A stretch of DNA of 64,000 bases, from assembly GCA_036825195.1 (NCBI GenBank), contig DAISYQ010000004.1, forward strand, positions 62,001-126,000, written 5' to 3'. Within the stretch, counting starts at the first letter, position 1, and the number at the start of each line of letters is the position of its first letter. Of this stretch, positions 1 to 7,525 are shown one piece after another. The position numbers and the translations under genes are program-made. Origin of the DNA: UBA2210 sp036825195 (GTDB taxonomy: Bacteria > Desulfobacterota > Syntrophia > Syntrophales > UBA2210). Under the pieces are notes generated by a model. It was given only the letters and a program-made list of their open reading frames with translations. It did no database searches and was not told where the DNA came from.

Positions 1-1061
1 CCGACATCGCCGACCCGGTTATCTTTACCGTATCCGCCGAGGAAGCCCTTGACGGGCAGGCCCTCTCTCCCTGGAACCAGGCGCCCAGTCTGCGCCAGGA
101 AATCTTCCGACAGAGAGATCTAAAAGAAATTAAAAACATCAAGACAGCAAACCTGGATCAGGAATATTCCCGCTATCTTTCCCTCTTTAAGAACGAACTG
201 GTTCACCTGGAAACCATGCATGACATTCTCACCCACACCATAACGGCGATGGAGATCGCCGGAGCAGAGGAAGAAAGGATCGTCCGGGACAATATCTATG
301 CGGCCCTGGACGAGAGCACTCGTGTAGAAATCCGTTTGAAACTGGAGAATACCGCCATACTGAAAGGGCCGGGCTACGGGATGGCCGCCCTCGTGGAACA
401 GTGGCGATACGGGAGGTCAAAGGGCAGGATCGATGAGGAGCACGGTACGTTCGACCTTGCAAACCGGAGAATGGTTCAGGTCATTCAGAGACAACTCGAA
501 AACATCACGAACAGGATCATGAGCGACATCATGAGAAGAGGGGCCCATCGTGTGATGGCCGGACGGGTTGAAGATATATTGAAACCTGAATATCGAACAA
601 GAATCTTCGAAGAAAAACTCGATAAGCAGGCAAACAGCCGGCTTACTTCATCGCATAGCGACCGGCACATACTGTTTCAAACCGGTCAGTATATCGTCTA
701 TCTCTTCCTTCTCTCCGGGTTGATTGTCGCCCTTGCGGGGAAGACCGCCTGGCAGGACCTTTTTGCGAATCCATCGCTGAACCACATGCTGAACTTTATC
801 TTCACCGCCTTTTTCAACCTTTTCAGTCCTGCCGGTCTTGCGGCGCTTGGTAGTTACGCACTGATAAACCTGCTGTTCGGTTTCTGGTTCTATCGGCGAT
901 ACCGCCGTCTCGTCGAAAGAAAAACGAGCCGGATAATCAAGTCATTCGTAGAGAACACGGGCAGGCAGTGGCGGGAGTCGATCGGTCATACCAGCGCTGC
1001 TCTAAAAGAATACGATCAGGCTCTCGTGGCAACGGCACAATCCCTGAGGGAGCTGAAATGA
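1..1061 (+). CDS. Dynamin-like GTPase, C-terminal part (5' truncated by window edge)
   Basis: The reading frame is open from base 3 with no start codon, so this is the C-terminal ~352 residues of a longer protein cut by the window edge. The first visible residues (DPVIFTVSAEEAL) match the segment that closes the G domain in dynamin-like GTPases, where an SA motif binds the guanine base. A helical, charged stretch follows, then two hydrophobic segments at about 720-800 and 830-895 in base coordinates, then a basic tail rich in Arg and Lys. This GTPase, helical stalk, paired membrane helices and helical tail order is usual for bacterial dynamin-like proteins that remodel membranes. The P-loop lies outside the window, so the family call is inference. 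It could be another membrane-anchored GTPase. Confidence 0.6.
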   Translation, partial: DIADPVIFTVSAEEALDGQALSPWNQAPSLRQEIFRQRDLKEIKNIKTANLDQEYSRYLSLFKNELVHLETMHDILTHTITAMEIAGAEEERIVRDNIYAALDESTRVEIRLKLENTAILKGPGYGMAALVEQWRYGRSKGRIDEEHGTFDLANRRMVQVIQRQLENITNRIMSDIMRRGAHRVMAGRVEDILKPEYRTRIFEEKLDKQANSRLTSSHSDRHILFQTGQYIVYLFLLSGLIVALAGKTAWQDLFANPSLNHMLNFIFTAFFNLFSPAGLAALGSYALINLLFGFWFYRRYRRLVERKTSRIIKSFVENTGRQWRESIGHTSAALKEYDQALVATAQSLRELK

Positions 1062-1480
1062 ATCGACACATCGGATTGCATGCGTAATGCATTCCGAAAT
1101 CCGATAAAAAAAAAGATAATTTTTAAAGAAATTATGGTAGAAGTACAGTAACTATCTATATATAATAGTACTGTTATTGAGTGGCGATCCTGAATCGTCA
1201 TTTTTCGAGAACTTCAATCATACACGATTGGCTATATACATCACACAAACATGCTCATAGAAGATCCGGATGCCTGGATCGAACTGTACGATATCACATG
1301 AAATAGCATGTATACAATCGGCTTACACCATCGTTGAACTTCATCACAATCGATTGTATAACATACTGAAACTACAAAAGGTATACATAGACTACCTACG
1401 TATCCTCATTGCGTTTCTTATCATAACCCTGCAGTTGGCACTGCACGTACTGAAAAGGAGGAGAAGGGAGGGGCCATACG
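1062..1480. other. AT-rich intergenic region upstream of the diguanylate cyclase
   Basis: About 420 bases with no convincing gene. A TATAAT at 1161-1166 lies in a run of alternating TA, but I see no good -35 box at the right distance. Three partly similar words containing CGATTG or CAATCG next to TATA occur near 1228, 1312 and 1350; they could be operator half-sites or chance in an AT-rich stretch. A strong purine-rich ribosome-binding stretch precedes the GTG at 1481. Confidence 0.4.
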
Positions 1481-4400
1481 GTGAATAAGGAAACGGGAGA
1501 GCCCATAAAGCAGAACGGCGACATGATAAAATTCCTCCTCGATTCAGAGGCGCAAGGGATGTATGCCATTGATCTTCAGGGTACCTGTACCTTTGTCGAT
1601 CCGTCCTGCCTCAGACTGCTGGGCTATACGGACATGAATCAACTCCTCGGCAGGAACATGCATTATCTGATCCATCATTCACTCCCCGACGGCAGTCCTA
1701 TCGCCATCGAAGCCTGCAGAATACACCAGGCCCTCAGCGAGGGTAAGGGCGTATATGTCTCCGATGAGGTATTATGGAGGGCCGACGGTTCTTACTTTCC
1801 CGCCGAATATTGGTCGTACCCCCAGATAGTCAACGGCGAGACATCCGGTGCGATCGTTGTATTTATTAATACCACCGAATACAGGGTGGCAAGAGATATT
1901 CTGAGTGAAAGCTGTTCTCGATTTCAGGGAGTGGTTGAAACGTTGTACGACTGTGTGTGGGAAATAGATCCACAGGGACATTTCACCTATATCAGCCCTC
2001 AGATTAAAAAGATTCTCGGTTACGATCCCCAAGAGATGATCGGTACAACACCCTTTGACCGGATGCCTCCGGAAGAATCGAAACGTATAACGGAAAGATT
2101 CAACGCCCTGGTTGCCGAACAGAGCCCTATTGTCGCATTCGAAAATATAAATCTCCATAAAGATGGTCATCCGGTCGTTCTGGAAACCAATGGCCTCCCC
2201 TTCTACGATGTCGATGGAAACCTCAAAGGGTACCGGGGCACCGACCGAGACATCACGAAGCGAAAACGGACTGAAGCGGCACTGATCGAAAGTGAAAAAC
2301 GGTTTTCGATATTTATGGAACACCTGCCTGCCGGTGTTTTTATCAAGGATTCAACAGACCATCTCGTACTTGTCAACCGGTATCTTGATGAGCTGTTTGG
2401 ATGGAAGGAATCCATCGGGAAAACCACCGAAGAACTTATGCATCATGAGATGGCCCAACGGATGATCGAAGATGATCGAAAGGTCCTGAGCAGAGGTCCG
2501 ATGGTTATTCAGGAGAGAATCATAGACAAACATGGCAGGGAACGCTTTTTCGATACCTACAAATTCCCAATCCGGATTGAGGGCTCGGATCCCTTGCTGG
2601 CAGGCATAGCGGTTGACATCACCAAGCGTTTACAAGCAGAGAGAGAATCGGCCGATACCAAGCTTTTACTGCAATCTGCCTTCAGCCAAACACCCGTACC
2701 GATGATCCTGGTGAGTTCACCCGAAGGGATGATTCTCAACGTCAACCAGGCTCTTATCGACACATTGGGGCTCGAGGGTGAGGAAAATGACGCCGGGCAC
2801 TATTACTTATCCGATATAGAGCATACATGGGAAAACTTCGATATGGAAGGGAACCGAATCCCCTGGGATGAACTCCCCCTGATGCTGGCTCTCAAGGGAA
2901 TAACAACAAAGAACAGGGAAATGTGCATTCGGCTCAAAGACGGCACGAAACGCTGTGAGATCGTGAGCGCCGCTCCTATTTACAACAGCGATGGAGAGAT
3001 GATTGCAGCATTCGCCGTCTTTCCAGATATCACCGACCGAAAGCGAATCGAAGAAGCACTCGAGAAACGTATTGTGGCATTGACACGACCCTTGGATGCT
3101 AGCGAAGGTGTCGCCTTCGAAGATCTGTTCAACATAGGTGAAATTCAGAACCTCCAGGATATGCTCGCCGATACCTGGGGAGCCGCCATCCTCCTCACGC
3201 GTCCCGACGGCACTCCCATCACTAAACCGAGCAACTTCACCTACTTCTGTAGTACGTTCGTCCGCCAGACCGAAAAGGGGGCCAGAAATTGCCAAAGATC
3301 CGATGCAATGCTCGGACGGCATAATCCATCAGGACCGATCATTCAGCCATGCCTGAGCGCCGGCCTATGGAGTGCAGGGGCCAGTATTACCGCCGGTGGA
3401 TACCATATCGCCAACTGGCTGGTCGGCCAAGTTCGGAATAAAGCGCTGAGCGAAGAGAAAATAATGGAATACGCCCGTGAGATTGACATCGACGAAAAAG
3501 AGTTCCGCGAGGCCTTTCTGAAGGTGCCTGTCATGTCAAAGGAAAAGTTCAATCACATCGCTCACACCCTTTTCGCTCTGGCCAATCAGCTTTCCATGAT
3601 TGCATATCAAAACATCCAGCAGGCTCGGTCCATCACGGACCTCAAACAGACAGAGGAAGCGCTGAGTGAAAGCGAGAAAAAGCTTCTCGAAGCACAGAAG
3701 TTAGCTCAGTTAGGTTATTGGACATGGGACGTAAAGACAGGCGATGTTACATGGTCGGAAGAGATTTTTAATATATTCAGGCTCGACCCAAAATCCTTCA
3801 CCCCTCATATTGATGCGATCCAAGATCTATCCCCGTGGCCAGAAGATCACAATCGCGACAAGGAACTGATTCAACGGGCGATTGAGTCACGTGAGAAAGG
3901 GAGCTTTGAACAACGGTTTCTCCGTCCGGATAAAAGTATCGGATACTACTTTTCAACCTTCCAGGGGAAATATGACGACAACGGCGATCTTCTGCAGATT
4001 ATCGGAACCGTCCAGGATATCACCGAAAGAAAACGGGCGGAAAATGCCCTGATCGAAAGCGAGAAGCGGTTCAGGGCCATGACTGATACTTCTCCATTGG
4101 CGATCTACATGTCACACGGCATCGAACAGAAGGCCGAATATATCAATCCAACCTTCACCAAACTGTTCGGATATACCATCGAAGAGGTGCCTTCCGCATC
4201 CGCGTGGTTCCCCCTCGCCTATCCCGACGAGGCGTATCGCAACCAAGTAGAGAAGGCATGGAGCAACATGGTGAAATACGCCATTCAGACCAGGTCCAAA
4301 ATCGAACCCATGGAATCAATCGTAACCTGTAAGGACGGAACAAAGAAACATATTTCATGGGGTTTCATTTCCGCAAGCGATCAAAATTGGGCATTCGGTC

Positions 4401-4951
4401 TGGATGTGACCGAAAGCAAGGAAGCGGAAAAGAAAATACGGCATATGGCAACCCACGACGGACTGACAGACCTTCCAACCTTGAGACTGGCCAGAGACCG
4501 CCTTGATATAGCCATGGGAGTGGCACGACGGAAAAAGATGATAGTCGCCGTCATGTTCGCCGATCTCGACGGTTTCAAGGAGGTCAATGATACGTACGGT
4601 CATGATGTCGGAGACGAGGTGCTCAGGGAAGCGGCACAACGATTTCGTTCCTCTGTGCGCGAGACGGATACGGTCGCCCGTATCGGAGGGGATGAGTTTC
4701 TGATTGTTATAACCGAACTGCAATCCCCGGGGAATGCGGCCCATATTGCGCAGAAGGTGATTCAGAGCATCTCACAACCTATAATAGTCAATGGGAAGCA
4801 GACATCGGTCGGCACCAGCATCGGTATTGCCCTCTACCCTCGCGATGGTTGCGACATCGACTCTCTGATCAAACTGGCCGATGAGGCAATGTATAGGGTC
4901 AAAAACTCCGGTAGGAACAATTATACCTTTGCAAACTGGGTGGGAGAATGA
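1481..4951 (+). CDS. Multi-PAS, PocR-domain diguanylate cyclase (GGDEF)
   Basis: This 1156-residue signalling protein makes cyclic di-GMP through its C-terminal GGDEF domain. Four PAS domains (about 15-130, 145-265, 268-390, 395-520) come first, then a PocR-type ligand-binding domain (about 545-715, with the cysteine-rich FCSTF...NCQRSD...PCLSAGLW pattern), two more PAS domains (about 725-980) and the cyclase (about 990-1150). The catalytic motif is intact as GGDEF near residue 1069. An RETD inhibitory I-site sits five residues before it, so product feedback is likely. There is no EAL domain and no obvious membrane segment, so it is probably cytosolic. The start is GTG behind a purine-rich Shine-Dalgarno stretch; an ATG at 1523 is an alternative. 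PocR domains often bind hydrocarbon derivatives or small metabolites, which is family knowledge only. Confidence 0.93.
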   Translation: MNKETGEPIKQNGDMIKFLLDSEAQGMYAIDLQGTCTFVDPSCLRLLGYTDMNQLLGRNMHYLIHHSLPDGSPIAIEACRIHQALSEGKGVYVSDEVLWRADGSYFPAEYWSYPQIVNGETSGAIVVFINTTEYRVARDILSESCSRFQGVVETLYDCVWEIDPQGHFTYISPQIKKILGYDPQEMIGTTPFDRMPPEESKRITERFNALVAEQSPIVAFENINLHKDGHPVVLETNGLPFYDVDGNLKGYRGTDRDITKRKRTEAALIESEKRFSIFMEHLPAGVFIKDSTDHLVLVNRYLDELFGWKESIGKTTEELMHHEMAQRMIEDDRKVLSRGPMVIQERIIDKHGRERFFDTYKFPIRIEGSDPLLAGIAVDITKRLQAERESADTKLLLQSAFSQTPVPMILVSSPEGMILNVNQALIDTLGLEGEENDAGHYYLSDIEHTWENFDMEGNRIPWDELPLMLALKGITTKNREMCIRLKDGTKRCEIVSAAPIYNSDGEMIAAFAVFPDITDRKRIEEALEKRIVALTRPLDASEGVAFEDLFNIGEIQNLQDMLADTWGAAILLTRPDGTPITKPSNFTYFCSTFVRQTEKGARNCQRSDAMLGRHNPSGPIIQPCLSAGLWSAGASITAGGYHIANWLVGQVRNKALSEEKIMEYAREIDIDEKEFREAFLKVPVMSKEKFNHIAHTLFALANQLSMIAYQNIQQARSITDLKQTEEALSESEKKLLEAQKLAQLGYWTWDVKTGDVTWSEEIFNIFRLDPKSFTPHIDAIQDLSPWPEDHNRDKELIQRAIESREKGSFEQRFLRPDKSIGYYFSTFQGKYDDNGDLLQIIGTVQDITERKRAENALIESEKRFRAMTDTSPLAIYMSHGIEQKAEYINPTFTKLFGYTIEEVPSASAWFPLAYPDEAYRNQVEKAWSNMVKYAIQTRSKIEPMESIVTCKDGTKKHISWGFISASDQNWAFGLDVTESKEAEKKIRHMATHDGLTDLPTLRLARDRLDIAMGVARRKKMIVAVMFADLDGFKEVNDTYGHDVGDEVLREAAQRFRSSVRETDTVARIGGDEFLIVITELQSPGNAAHIAQKVIQSISQPIIVNGKQTSVGTSIGIALYPRDGCDIDSLIKLADEAMYRVKNSGRNNYTFANWVGE

Positions 4952-4982
4952 TATCGGGCGTCGACCGTGCGACACGGAAAAG

Positions 4983-5017
4983 AAAAGGGGTCAGTTGTTT
5001 CCAACTAACCCCTTTTT
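4983..5017 (+). terminator. Bidirectional intrinsic terminator
   Basis: The arms AAAAGGGGT-C-AGTTG and CAACT-A-ACCCCTTTTT form a long stem with one mismatch and a four-base loop, followed by a T-rich run on the plus strand. Read on the minus strand it ends in CCCCTTTTCTTTT. It can therefore end both the cyclase transcript and the tRNA-Leu transcript, which converge here. Confidence 0.85.
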
Positions 5018-5024
5018 GTTTTTA

Positions 5025-5111
5025 TGGTGCCGAAGCCCGGACTTGAACCGGGACGGCCGTAAGCCACTACCCCCTCAAGATAGCGTGTCTACCATGTTCC
5101 ACCACTTCGGC
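5025..5111 (-). tRNA. tRNA-Leu (anticodon GAG)
   Basis: Read on the minus strand, the acceptor stem GCCGAAG pairs with CTTCGGC, the anticodon stem is CTATC/GGTAG with loop TTGAGGG (anticodon GAG), and the T arm is CCCGG-TTCAAGT-CCGGG. A long variable arm typical of class II tRNAs is present, and the 3' CCA is encoded. It reads CUC and CUU leucine codons. Confidence 0.97.
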
Positions 5112-5127
5112 TTTATGTCGCATTCGG

Positions 5128-5156
5128 AAACTATTTTCTTTCCCTTCTTTTGTCAA
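5128..5156 (-). promoter_or_regulatory. Promoter of tRNA-Leu
   Basis: Minus-strand TTGACA (5151-5156), 17-bp spacer, TAGTTT (5128-5133), ending about 17 bases before the tRNA 5' end. It lies just beyond the secG stop codon, so the tRNA can be transcribed independently of the gap-tpiA-secG operon. Confidence 0.6.
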
Positions 5157-5164
5157 TACAAAAA

Positions 5165-5524
5165 TCAATCGGCCTTTTCTTTAGCTGGCTCAGCGGGTAC
5201 AGAGGCCGCGCCGTCGGATACGGGTTTATCACCCTGATCTACCGGTACGGTTCTTTCGACGCCGGGAGAGGATGAACCATCCATTATGGAACTGGTCTTA
5301 TTGATCGAAGAATAGGCCAGCCACAGAGATGTCAGCATAAAGAAGATGGCCACAAAGGTGGTCATCTTCCCGAGGAAGGTCCCCGGCCCACTGCTTCCAA
5401 AAACCGTCTGACTGGAGCCGCCGAATGCGGCTCCCATGTCCGCTCCTTTACCGGTTTGCAGAAGAACGATTAAAATCATCGCTATACATATGATGATGTG
5501 AAAACTCACTATGGCTGCATGCAC
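5165..5524 (-). CDS. secG: Preprotein translocase subunit SecG
   Basis: SecG is the small auxiliary membrane subunit of the SecYEG channel and speeds protein export. The 119-residue product has two hydrophobic segments (about 5-22 and 52-72) joined by the conserved cytoplasmic loop, with LLQTGKGADMGAAFGG and the SSGPGTFLGK stretch typical of the family. The C-terminal ~40 residues are an acidic, Pro/Ala/Ser-rich tail, a common extension in deltaproteobacteria. It lies 15 bases downstream of tpiA in the same direction. The gap-tpiA-secG arrangement is widespread; here the usual pgk is missing between gap and tpiA. Confidence 0.95.
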   Translation of the reverse strand: MHAAIVSFHIIICIAMILIVLLQTGKGADMGAAFGGSSQTVFGSSGPGTFLGKMTTFVAIFFMLTSLWLAYSSINKTSSIMDGSSSPGVERTVPVDQGDKPVSDGAASVPAEPAKEKAD

Positions 5525-5539
5525 TTTTCGATAGTCTCC

Positions 5540-6298
5540 TTATCTCGTTAACATCTTAATGATACTCCCGAACGACCCGAAATTCAATGCCGCCCCTCCC
5601 ACCAGCGCCCCGTTTATATCGGGCTGGTTCATCAGACTGCCTGCATTTTCAGGATTAACACTGCCTCCGTACATGATCACTGTTTCCGAGGCATGGGCAT
5701 ACGCAAGGTCGTCAGCTATCGTTTTCCTGATGAAGCTATGTACTTCCTGTGCTTGGACGGGAGTTGCCGTCTTTCCCGTGCCGATCGCCCAAACGGGTTC
5801 ATACGCAAAAGCAACATGCCTTATATCATCAGAAGGTATATTATTCAATCCCTCTTTTATCTGTTTTTTAATGATATGGAATGTCGCCCCCGATTCCCGT
5901 TCCTCAAGGGTTTCTCCGATACAGAATATTGGTTTCAGTCCTGATTTCAGAGCCGCGCTTATCTTTCTGTTCAGTATCGTATCGGTTTCACCGAAGAGGG
6001 TACGTCGTTCGGAATGACCCACTATCACGAATTCGCAGCCAGCGTCAATAAGCATGGCAGCGGAGATTTCACCCGTGTAGGCACCCTTCTCTTCCCAGTG
6101 CATATTCTGAGCCGCCAGGTGAATGGAGGAATCTTTCAGTACGTCCGCTACGGGACGCAATGACGTAAAAGGCGGGGCGAGAACGATCTCCACATCGCCG
6201 GCTTCGGAGAATTCTTCCTTCAACCGTTTCGCAAACTCGACCGCCTCGGGAATGGTCTTGTGCATCTTCCAATTCGCGGCTATAACGGGTCGTACCAT
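5540..6298 (-). CDS. tpiA: Triose-phosphate isomerase
   Basis: Interconverts dihydroxyacetone phosphate and glyceraldehyde 3-phosphate in glycolysis and gluconeogenesis. The 252-residue TIM barrel shows AANWKMHKT near the start (substrate-binding Asn and Lys), the catalytic histidine in VGHSERR, the catalytic glutamate in AYEPVWAIGTG and the phosphate-binding MYGGSVNPEN. The start at 6298 is chosen because MVRPVIAANWKM is the family's normal N terminus and GGAGA precedes it; upstream in-frame ATGs would overlap the end of gap. It lies about 30 bases after gap, so the two are co-transcribed. Confidence 0.97.
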   Translation of the reverse strand: MVRPVIAANWKMHKTIPEAVEFAKRLKEEFSEAGDVEIVLAPPFTSLRPVADVLKDSSIHLAAQNMHWEEKGAYTGEISAAMLIDAGCEFVIVGHSERRTLFGETDTILNRKISAALKSGLKPIFCIGETLEERESGATFHIIKKQIKEGLNNIPSDDIRHVAFAYEPVWAIGTGKTATPVQAQEVHSFIRKTIADDLAYAHASETVIMYGGSVNPENAGSLMNQPDINGALVGGAALNFGSFGSIIKMLTR

Positions 6299-6329
6299 GA
6301 TGATATCCGTTCTCCGGGATTCGGATCGG

Positions 6330-7337
6330 CTATAGCCTCTCCCCGATATAGATAGCAAGGTCCACCATTCTGCAGGCATACCCGCTTTCATTATCATACC
6401 ACGAGAAAACCTTGACGAAATTATCGCCGATAACCTTCGTCAGGGGGGCGTCTACAATGGACGAATAAGAATCGCTGGTAAAATCCACGGAAACCAGCTC
6501 TTCTTCGCAGAATGCCATGATTCCCTTGAGTTTCCCTTCGCATGCGGATTTCAGTGCGGCGTTTATCTCGCCTATAGTCACCGTCTTCTCCACCTCGACC
6601 GTCAGATCCACGAGGGAGACATTTGGTGTGGGAACCCGCAGTGCCAGACCGTCCAGTTTCCCCTTAAGAGCGGGGATCACTTCGGCCACAGCCTTTGCCG
6701 CTCCCGTGGATGTGGGAACGATGGACATGGCAGCCGCCCTCCCCCTTCTCAGATCCTTGTGCGAACCGTCGAGAAGCCGCTGATCCATTGTGTACGAATG
6801 GATGGTCGTCATGAGCCCCTTTACGATAGAGAAGTTCTCCTGTAACACCATGGCGACCGGAGCAAGACAGTTCGTCGTGCACGAAGCGTTGGATATAACG
6901 TCATGCTTCGCCGGGTCATATGTCTCTTCGTTCACACCCATGACAAAGGTACCGTCAACGCCCTTCCCCGGGGCGGCGATGATGACCTTCTTCGCCCCGG
7001 CCTTGATGTGCGCACCCGCTTCGTCTTTTGTCCTGAATTTCCCGGTAGATTCCATGACGACATCAACGTTCAGTTCTTTCCACGGGAGATTCGCCATGTC
7101 ACCGGTTACGGTTGTTACCCGTATCTTCTTTCCCCCAACGACAAGGAAGCCATCTTCCGCCGCAACATCTGCGTTGATCTTTCCGTGAACCGAATCGTAT
7201 TTCAGGAGATGCAGAAGGGTTTTCACGTCTGCCCTCGTGTTAACCGCGACAATCTCTATATCGTCTCTTCCGAGGCAGGCCCGTACAAGAAATCTGCCTA
7301 TCCGACCAAATCCATTTATAGCGACCTTAACACCCAT
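6330..7337 (-). CDS. gap: Glyceraldehyde-3-phosphate dehydrogenase, type I
   Basis: Catalyses phosphorylating oxidation of glyceraldehyde 3-phosphate, and the reverse in gluconeogenesis. It is a 335-residue protein of normal length. The Rossmann motif INGFGRIGR opens it, the active-site cysteine lies in SNASCTTNCLAP, and the C-terminal WYDNESGYACR is intact. The start at 7337 follows a GGAGG. One point is odd: where NAD-specific enzymes have Asn-Asp after the second beta strand, this one reads VAVNTRAD. The ribose-binding Asp is replaced by Thr and followed by Arg, as seen in enzymes that accept NADP. First gene of gap-tpiA-secG, transcribed from a clear promoter with a Rex-like palindrome in its leader. 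Confidence 0.97.
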   Translation of the reverse strand: MGVKVAINGFGRIGRFLVRACLGRDDIEIVAVNTRADVKTLLHLLKYDSVHGKINADVAAEDGFLVVGGKKIRVTTVTGDMANLPWKELNVDVVMESTGKFRTKDEAGAHIKAGAKKVIIAAPGKGVDGTFVMGVNEETYDPAKHDVISNASCTTNCLAPVAMVLQENFSIVKGLMTTIHSYTMDQRLLDGSHKDLRRGRAAAMSIVPTSTGAAKAVAEVIPALKGKLDGLALRVPTPNVSLVDLTVEVEKTVTIGEINAALKSACEGKLKGIMAFCEEELVSVDFTSDSYSSIVDAPLTKVIGDNFVKVFSWYDNESGYACRMVDLAIYIGERL

Positions 7338-7354
7338 GATGATCCTCCAATTCG

Positions 7355-7372
7355 TTGATAAGCGTTTATCAA
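7355..7372. promoter_or_regulatory. Rex-like operator in the gap leader
   Basis: A perfect 7-4-7 inverted repeat, TTGATAA-GCGT-TTATCAA, lies between the gap promoter and its start codon. Its size and ends match operators of the NADH-sensing repressor Rex (TTGTTAA-N4-TTAACAA type), and gap is a common Rex target in other bacteria. Rex control is inference, as no rex gene is in the window. Confidence 0.5.
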
Positions 7373-7401
7373 ATCCGCCTTCCTCCGTGCGGGGCAAGCG
7401 G

Positions 7402-7430
7402 ATTGTATATGGACACCGGATGTTAGTCAA
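7402..7430 (-). promoter_or_regulatory. Promoter of gap-tpiA-secG
   Basis: Minus-strand TTGACT (7425-7430), 17-bp spacer, TACAAT (7402-7407). The leader to the gap ATG is about 60 bases and contains the Rex-like palindrome. Confidence 0.75.
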
Positions 7431-7464
7431 CTTTTTTTCTGTCGATACCGGCCAAACGTCGGGC

Positions 7465-7493
7465 TTGACAGGGGAAATAATCGTTTATACAAT
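7465..7493 (+). promoter_or_regulatory. Promoter of the Memo-AMMECR1 gene
   Basis: TTGACA (7465-7470), 17-bp spacer, TACAAT (7488-7493), about 32 bases before the first in-frame ATG. It is divergent from the gap promoter. Confidence 0.75.
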
Positions 7494-7525
7494 GAACGAA
7501 ACAATCAGAGTGATTGCCGTAAATT

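Noticed and set aside
1270..1488. 72-residue hydrophobic protein before the diguanylate cyclase
   Set aside because: No ribosome-binding site, composition follows the AT-rich DNA, it overlaps the real gene start, and it resembles no family.
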